DNA from: Bog-756 sp963699055
GTDB lineage: Bacteria > Actinomycetota > Acidimicrobiia > Acidimicrobiales > RAAP-2
Length of the DNA: 64,000 bases
Direction of reading: 5' to 3'
Assembly: GCA_963699055.1 (NCBI GenBank)
Contig: CAVOTA010000003.1
Coordinates: forward strand, 86,448-150,447
In this document: piece by piece, positions 59,635 to 64,000 of the stretch
Position numbering within the stretch: position 1 is the first letter of the stretch
Layout: every line of letters starts with the position of its first letter
Program-made: the position numbers and the translations under genes
The notes under the pieces: generated by a model
The model's database searches: none
What the model was told of the DNA's origin: nothing
The model's input: the letters and a program-made list of their open reading frames with translations, nothing else

Positions 59635-60543
59635 TCAGTAGCGGACCGCCATGAGGGTCAGTCCCCGGGGTGGCGCCGGCTGGGACGCCCGGGCCCGGTC
59701 GGCCGAGCGGAGGATCTCGAGCATGTCGGAGGGGCGCCTGCGGCCCCGGCCCACGTCGACCAGGGTCCCGACCAGCGAGCGGACCATCTGGTGGCAGAAG
59801 GCGTTCGCCTCGATCTCGAAGGCGAGGAGGTGGCCGACGACGGGGGCCAGTGCCGCCCCGGTCGACGCCTCGTGGTCGGCCAGGCCCGACGTCCCGGCCG
59901 TCCGGGCCCCGGTCGGGCTGCCGTCCAGGCGGGTCCACCGGGCGTCCACCACCCGACGCGGGATGGGGACCTCGGCACCGGTGCCGGGCACCCGGCGGCA
60001 GAAGGCCCGGAAGTCGTGCTCGCCGAGCAGTGCGTCGGCGGCGGCCGACATGGCCCGCACGTCCAGGGGACCGACCACGTGCCAGGTCAGGCCGGCCAGC
60101 AGCGGATCGGCCACCGGGGCGTCGACCACCAGGTAGCGGTACCGACGGGCGGTGGCCGAGTGGCGGGCGTCGAAGCCCTCGGGGGCGGGGCCGGCCTCAC
60201 GGACGACGATGGACGGACCGATCTGGCTGTTGCACGACCGCACCAGCGCGTCCGGCTCGAGGGTGGCGGCCCGCTCCGCGGGCACGTCGAAGTGGACGAC
60301 CTGGTCGAGGGCGTGGACACCGGCGTCGGTCCGGCCGGCGCAGGTGAGCGTGACCGGTGTCCGGGCCACCCGGGTCAGGGCGGCGGCCAGGGTGCCGGCC
60401 ACGGTAGGCAGACCCTCCTGGGCCGCGAACCCGTGGAAGCCGGAACCGTCGTAGGCGACGCGGAGTCGCCACCGGACGGTGTCCTGCGGACGGTCGTCGT
60501 GGCCGGCGGTTTCGGGCCCCCCGGTGTCGGGGGGCGTGCTCAC
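59635..60543 (-). CDS. truA: tRNA pseudouridine(38-40) synthase
   Basis: A 302-residue enzyme; catalytic Asp73 in AGRTDAGVHALDQVVHFD. VAYDGSGFHGFAAQ opens the domain and NAFCHQMVRSLVGTLVDVGRGR is the second signature. GTG start overlaps the rplQ stop by 4 bp, placing it in the alpha operon as in most actinobacteria. An insertion near 205-235 lengthens it. Confidence 0.95.
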   Translation of the reverse strand: MSTPPDTGGPETAGHDDRPQDTVRWRLRVAYDGSGFHGFAAQEGLPTVAGTLAAALTRVARTPVTLTCAGRTDAGVHALDQVVHFDVPAERAATLEPDALVRSCNSQIGPSIVVREAGPAPEGFDARHSATARRYRYLVVDAPVADPLLAGLTWHVVGPLDVRAMSAAADALLGEHDFRAFCRRVPGTGAEVPIPRRVVDARWTRLDGSPTGARTAGTSGLADHEASTGAALAPVVGHLLAFEIEANAFCHQMVRSLVGTLVDVGRGRRRPSDMLEILRSADRARASQPAPPRGLTLMAVRY

Positions 60544-60893
60544 ACCAGTTCGATGCGGGCCATCGGGGCGTTGTCGCCCTGACGGTTGCCAAGCTTGAGG
60601 ATGCGGGTGTACCCGCCCGGCCGCTCCGCGTAGCGGGGGCCGATCTCGGCGAACAGCTTGTGGGCCATGTCCTTGTCCCGGATGAAGGCCACGACGTTGC
60701 GCTGGCGGGCGACGCCGCCCTTGGCGGCGGCCGTGATGACCTTCTCGGCCACCGGGCGCAGCGCCTTGGCCTTGGCCTCGGTGGTGACCAGGTACTCCGC
60801 CGCGATCAGCGAGGCCACGAGGTTGCCCATCATGGCCTTCTGGTGGGCGGAGCTGCCGCCGAACCGGCGGCCCTTCTTGGGAGTGCCGAGCAT
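60540..60893 (-). CDS. rplQ: 50S ribosomal protein L17
   Basis: A 117-residue protein: KGRRFGGSSAHQKAMMGNLVASLIAAEYLVTTEAKAKALRPVAEKVI is diagnostic; it ends GDNAPMARIELV. Nine bases separate it from rpoA, and it is coupled to truA. Confidence 0.98.
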   Translation of the reverse strand: MLGTPKKGRRFGGSSAHQKAMMGNLVASLIAAEYLVTTEAKAKALRPVAEKVITAAAKGGVARQRNVVAFIRDKDMAHKLFAEIGPRYAERPGGYTRILKLGNRQGDNAPMARIELV

Positions 60894-60902
60894 GGGGGGA
60901 CC

Positions 60903-61841
60903 TCAGTCCTTCACGCGCAGGGACAGGCCCCGCTCGTCGAGCTTCTGGAGCACCTCGTCGAGCGACTTCTGCCCGAAGTTGGTGATGTTGAGGAGATCGT
61001 CGAGGGTGCGGTCGACCAGCTCGCCGATGGTGTTGATCTGGGCCCGCTTGAGACAGTTGCGGGGACGCTCGGTCAGGTCGAGGTCCTCGATGCGCAGGTC
61101 GAGGTCGGGCGAGCCCGTGGTGACGGTGCCGTACTCGCCCAGCTCGAGGCCCATGGGCTCCTCCTCGAGGTCGGCCACCAGGCCGACCAGGGTGCGGAGC
61201 GTGTCGCCCGCCGAGGCCAGGGCCTCGCGGGGCGTGAGGGAGCCGTCGGTCTCGATCTCGATGACCAGGCGGTCGAAGTCGGTCGACTGCTCCACCCGCA
61301 CCGGCTCGACGGTGAAGGCGACCCGACGCACGGGCGAGAAGATGGCGTCGACCGGGATGACGCCGATGGCGCCGGTGCCCTTGTTCTTGTCGGCCGACAG
61401 GTAGCCCCGGCCACGCTCGACGGTCAGGTCGACGGCGAGGTGACCCTTGGTGTTGAGGGAGGCGATGTGCTGGTCGGGGCTCAGGACCTCGACGTCCGAC
61501 GTCAGCTGCAGGTCACCGGCGGTGGCGGCACCGGCGCCCCGCTTGTCGAGGCGGATGGTCACCGGCTCGTCGCTGTGCACCCGGAACAGCAGGTCCTTCA
61601 GGTTCAGGATAATGTCGGTGACGTCCTCCTTCACGCCCGGCAGGGTCGTGAACTCATGGAGGGCCTCGTCGAACCGGACCTGGGTGATGGCGGCACCGGG
61701 GATGGACGACAGGAGCGTGCGCCGCAGCGAGTTGCCGAGCGTGTGGCCGAAGCCCGGGTCGAGCGGGCCGACGGCGAACTTCTGACGGTTGTCCTCTTCT
61801 TCGCCGATTGCTTCGACGGTGGGTCGCTGGATGATGAGCAT
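60903..61841 (-). CDS. rpoA: RNA polymerase alpha subunit
   Basis: A 312-residue subunit. The N-terminal assembly domain (about 1-230) contains FAVGPLDPGFGHTLGNSLRRTLLSSIPGAAIT; the C-terminal DNA/activator-binding domain (about 250-312) contains LDLTERPRNCLKRAQINTIGELV and NFGQKSLDEV. GAGGAG lies upstream of the ATG. Confidence 0.98.
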   Translation of the reverse strand: MLIIQRPTVEAIGEEEDNRQKFAVGPLDPGFGHTLGNSLRRTLLSSIPGAAITQVRFDEALHEFTTLPGVKEDVTDIILNLKDLLFRVHSDEPVTIRLDKRGAGAATAGDLQLTSDVEVLSPDQHIASLNTKGHLAVDLTVERGRGYLSADKNKGTGAIGVIPVDAIFSPVRRVAFTVEPVRVEQSTDFDRLVIEIETDGSLTPREALASAGDTLRTLVGLVADLEEEPMGLELGEYGTVTTGSPDLDLRIEDLDLTERPRNCLKRAQINTIGELVDRTLDDLLNITNFGQKSLDEVLQKLDERGLSLRVKD

Positions 61842-61921
61842 GCGTGTGTGGCTCCTCGGCAGATGGTGCGCGGGTTCGGGTTCGTTCGGTGGTGAGAGGT
61901 CGGTGGCCGTGGCCGCCGTGG

Positions 61922-62569
61922 CTACTTGGAGTAGAGCTCGACGATCAGCTGTTCTTGCACCGGCTCGTCGATGTGCTCACGGATGGGCAGGCTGAAGACC
62001 TTGACCTCGAAGCGGTCGCCGACCGTCTCGAGCCACGGCGGCAGCGAGCGGTCGAGCGTGTCCAGGTTGCGGCGCACGTGGAACATCTCGCGCGACGACC
62101 CCTTGAGGGCGACGGTGTCGCCCTGGCGGACCCGGTAGCTGGGGATGGTCACCCGCTTGCCGTTGACCAGGACGTGGCCGTGCCGGACGAACTGGCGGGC
62201 CTGGGCCCGGCTGGCGCCCCACCCGGCCCGGAAGGCGACGTTGTCGAGCCGCAGCTCGAGCATCACCAGCAGGTTCTCACCGGTGATGCCGGGGGCCCGG
62301 GAGGCCTCGACGTAGAGGTTGTGGAACTGCTTCTCGAGCAGGCCGTAGATACGGCGTGCCTTCTGCTTCTCCCGCAGCTGGCCGAGGTACTCCGACCCCT
62401 GGCGCATGCGGTCGCGACCGTGCTCGCCGGGCGGGTAGGCGCGGCTGTGGCGGTCGGTGACCGCCTCGGAGACGGGGCACTTCATCGAGTAGCAGCGCTC
62501 CCCCTTGAGGAAGAGCTTGGTGCGCTCCCGGCGGCAGAGCCGGCAGACGGGTCCGGTGTAACGAGCCAT
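61922..62569 (-). CDS. rpsD: 30S ribosomal protein S4 (zinc-ribbon form)
   Basis: A 215-residue primary rRNA-binding protein. Cys9, Cys12, Cys26 and Cys31 form the zinc knuckle of the C+ paralogue; the S4 RNA-binding domain includes RLDNVAFRAGWGASRAQARQFVRHGHVLVNG. No zinc-free paralogue is in the window. Confidence 0.98.
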   Translation of the reverse strand: MARYTGPVCRLCRRERTKLFLKGERCYSMKCPVSEAVTDRHSRAYPPGEHGRDRMRQGSEYLGQLREKQKARRIYGLLEKQFHNLYVEASRAPGITGENLLVMLELRLDNVAFRAGWGASRAQARQFVRHGHVLVNGKRVTIPSYRVRQGDTVALKGSSREMFHVRRNLDTLDRSLPPWLETVGDRFEVKVFSLPIREHIDEPVQEQLIVELYSK

Positions 62570-62599
62570 GGTGGTCCTTGGTTCCCTTCGTTCCCGTCC

Positions 62600-63004
62600 C
62601 TACACCCGCCGCCGCTTCTTGGGGCGGCAGCCGTTGTGCGGGATGGGGGTGACGTCCTTGATTCCGGCGACCTCGATGCCGGCGGCGGCGAGCGAGCGGA
62701 TGGCGGTCTCGCGGCCCGAGCCCGGACCGCGCACCAGCACGTCGACGCGGCGCACGCCGTGCTCCATGGCCCGCTTGGCGCACTGCTCGGCGGCCAGCTG
62801 GGCGGCGAACGGGGTCGACTTGCGCGAGCCCTTGAAGCCCACGTTGCCGGCCGAGGCCCAGGCGAGGACGTTGCCCTCGGGGTCGGCGATCGACACGATG
62901 GTGTTGTTGAACGAGCTCTTGATGTGGGCGACGCCGAAGGTGATGTTCTTCCGCTCGCGCTTGCGGGGCCGACGGGCGGCTCCCGGCTTGGTGGGCTTGG
63001 CCAT
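62600..63004 (-). CDS. rpsK: 30S ribosomal protein S11
   Basis: A 134-residue protein: HIKSSFNNTIVSIADPEGNVLAWASAGNVGFKGSRKSTPFAAQ and the closing DVTPIPHNGCRPKKRRRV are diagnostic. Its start shares one base with the rpsM stop (TAATG). Confidence 0.98.
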   Translation of the reverse strand: MAKPTKPGAARRPRKRERKNITFGVAHIKSSFNNTIVSIADPEGNVLAWASAGNVGFKGSRKSTPFAAQLAAEQCAKRAMEHGVRRVDVLVRGPGSGRETAIRSLAAAGIEVAGIKDVTPIPHNGCRPKKRRRV

Positions 63005-63381
63005 TACTTGCGAACCTTCTTCTTTCCGGCGACGGTCTTCTTCGGGCCCTTGCGGGTGCGGGCGTTGGTGTGGGTGCGCTGGCCGTGGACCGGCAGGCCC
63101 TTGCGGTGCCGGATCCCCTGGTAGCAGCCGATCTCCATCTTCCGCTTGATGTCCTGGGAGATGTCGCGGCGCAGGTCGCCCTCGACCTGCAGGTTGGCGT
63201 CGATGTAGTTGCGGAGACGGGTGACCTCTTCGTCGGTCAGGTCCCGGACCCGGGTGTCGGGGCTGGTCTCGGTGGCCGCGCAGATCTGCTGCGCGGTGGT
63301 CCGGCCGATGCCGAAGATGTAGGTCAGGGAGATCTCCAACCGCTTTTCGCGGGGGATGTCCACGCCGGAGATGCGGGCCAC
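63004..63381 (-). CDS. rpsM: 30S ribosomal protein S13
   Basis: A 125-residue protein contacting 16S rRNA and the intersubunit bridge: ARISGVDIPREKRLEISLTYIFGIGRTTAQ, YRGIRHRKGLPVHGQRTHTNARTRKG-type C-terminus (here CYQGIRHRKGLPV). The basic tail ends KKKVRK. Confidence 0.98.
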   Translation of the reverse strand: MARISGVDIPREKRLEISLTYIFGIGRTTAQQICAATETSPDTRVRDLTDEEVTRLRNYIDANLQVEGDLRRDISQDIKRKMEIGCYQGIRHRKGLPVHGQRTHTNARTRKGPKKTVAGKKKVRK

Positions 63382-63417
63382 GTGTTCTTCTTTCTCTCTA
63401 CTCGAGCCTGGTGGGCG

Positions 63418-63531
63418 TCAGCCCTGCCGCTGCTTGTGGCGGGGGTTGTCGCAGATGACGAGGACCCGCCGGTGGCGGCGGATCACCTTGCACTTCTCAC
63501 ACATCGGCTTGACGCTGGGTCGAACCTTCAC
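63418..63531 (-). CDS. rpmJ: 50S ribosomal protein L36
   Basis: A 37-residue zinc-ribbon protein starting at GTG 63531: VKVRPSVKPMCEKCKVIRR, with Cys11, Cys14, Cys27 and His32 as ligands. This is the zinc-binding form. It lies between infA and rpsM in the standard order, 80 bp after infA and 36 bp before rpsM. Confidence 0.97.
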   Translation of the reverse strand: MKVRPSVKPMCEKCKVIRRHRRVLVICDNPRHKQRQG

Positions 63532-63611
63532 ACTGTCGTCCTTGTCTCGTGCCGCCCGGCCCGGTGGCCGGCGGCTCCTCGGTCGTCCCCTGCCGCGTGG
63601 CGGGGGCCGGC

Positions 63612-63836
63612 CTACTTGTAGCGGTAGGTGATCCGCCCGCGGGCCAGGTCGTAGGGGGTGATCTCCACCTGCACCTTGTCCCCGGGGAGGATCCGGATGC
63701 GGTGCATCCGCATCTTTCCCGAGCTGTGCGCCAGCACGTTGTGGCCGTTCTCCAGCTCCACGCGGAACATGGCATTGGGGAGCGGCTCGACGACCGTCCC
63801 CTCCAGCACGATGGCATCTTCCTTGGGCTTGGGCAG
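63612..63836 (-). CDS. infA: Translation initiation factor IF-1, apparently with a CTG start
   Basis: A 74-residue OB-fold factor: LEGTVVEPLPNAMFRVELENG, LAHSSGKMRMHRIRILPGDKV and PYDLARGRITYRYK are diagnostic. The expected N-terminus (PKPKEDAIV) is reached only through CTG 63836, which has GAGGAG exactly 6 nt upstream. The frame has no ATG, GTG or TTG near this point; the next GTG would delete nine residues and lacks a ribosome site. ATT two codons upstream is too close to the GAGGAG. First gene of the leftward infA-rpmJ-rpsM-rpsK-rpsD-rpoA-rplQ-truA run. Confidence 0.93.
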   Translation of the reverse strand: MPKPKEDAIVLEGTVVEPLPNAMFRVELENGHNVLAHSSGKMRMHRIRILPGDKVQVEITPYDLARGRITYRYK

Positions 63837-64000
63837 GTGAATCTCCTCAGTACTCTGTCGTTCTCGTCCCTCGCCGGCCCGGAGGTCGGCGTGCGCCCCG
63901 GACCACGGCGACCGGGGTCCGGACTGCCGCCATCGGGGACGTGCCAGAGCAGCATCTCCGGGAGCGGGATCGGCACGCCACAACACACCCGTGGCCAGCC
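63837..64000. other. Upstream of infA to the window edge
   Basis: The GAGGAG ribosome site of infA is the complement of 63843-63848. I see no gene or clear promoter in the remaining bases; map or adk would be expected beyond the edge. Confidence 0.3.

Overview
This window is a very GC-rich, gene-dense stretch of bacterial chromosome from an actinomycete-grade organism (Actinomycetota). The evidence is two WhiB regulators, an F420-type LLM oxidoreductase, GuaB3, a DprE1/DprE2/UbiA decaprenyl-phosphoryl-arabinose cassette, Sdh1-type succinate dehydrogenase and the rpoA-rplQ-truA-rplM-rpsI-glmM order. Several local groupings match Mycobacterium tuberculosis neighbourhoods known to me (Rv3193c-Rv3195; purN-purH, Mg-chelatase-like + VWA, sucCD and uvrD1 of Rv0949-Rv0959). 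Class Acidimicrobiia is my best guess, but this is inference. I see no insertion sequence, prophage, CRISPR array, tRNA or rRNA. The window is core chromosome, not an accessory island.

Layout. 1-7.7 kb: start of a UPF0182 membrane protein, a DivIVA-like coiled-coil protein with an unusual Cys/His C-terminus, a PDZ/Lon-type protease, a HEAT-repeat protein, an MreB-like actin, a catalytically dead HtrA-like protein and a DUF2342 protein. 7.7-13.7 kb: a small conserved protein, whiB, a formiminotransferase-like gene, a second whiB with a perfect palindrome in front of it, and a coupled MoxR-type ATPase/VWA pair. 13.9-23.8 kb: succinate dehydrogenase operon, SCP2 and glyoxalase-fold proteins, an MFS-cyclic-nucleotide-domain fusion, SRPBCC protein, malate dehydrogenase, LLM oxidoreductase and an acetyltransferase. 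23.9-34.6 kb: clpP, then divergently an XRE regulator coupled to a ClpP homologue lacking all three catalytic residues; metF; folD-cupin-secreted protein operon; purN-purH; sucC-sucD-HAD; a lone B12-binding subunit. 34.8-40.3 kb: ubiA-dprE1-dprE2, ppk2 and a phosphodiester-glycosidase-like membrane protein. 40.5-50 kb: pcrA-guaA-guaB3 coupled genes, CoA-type Nudix hydrolase, a short NHL protein, and groES-groEL under a CIRCE operator. 49.6-58.6 kb: tsaD-rimI-tsaB-tsaE-udg, nnrDE, acpS, glmS, glmM. 58.6-64 kb: rpsI, rplM, truA, rplQ, rpoA, rpsD, rpsK, rpsM, rpmJ, infA, read leftward.

How it works together. Most genes serve housekeeping: the TCA cycle (sdh, mdh, sucCD), one-carbon and purine synthesis (metF, folD, purN, purH, guaB3, guaA), the t6A tRNA modification set (TsaBDE + RimI), amino-sugar supply for peptidoglycan (glmS, glmM), envelope arabinan precursor synthesis (ubiA, dprE1, dprE2) and translation. 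Adjacent genes overlap by ATGA/GTGA/TAATG, so translational coupling is the rule.

The most striking sequence-level features are: (1) a TANNNT hexamer 6-8 nt in front of at least fourteen start codons, which points to widespread leaderless transcription; (2) the XRE + triad-less ClpP pair with an AT-rich operator-like palindrome; (3) the DivIVA protein ending in a phage-head-protein-like Cys/His motif; (4) a triad-less HtrA-like membrane protein; (5) DprE1 with Ala in place of the benzothiazinone-reactive Cys; (6) an apparently non-canonical CTG start for infA; (7) a run of strong hairpins and direct repeats between sucCD-HAD and purN. None of these proves a new system; the XRE/pseudo-ClpP module is the best candidate.
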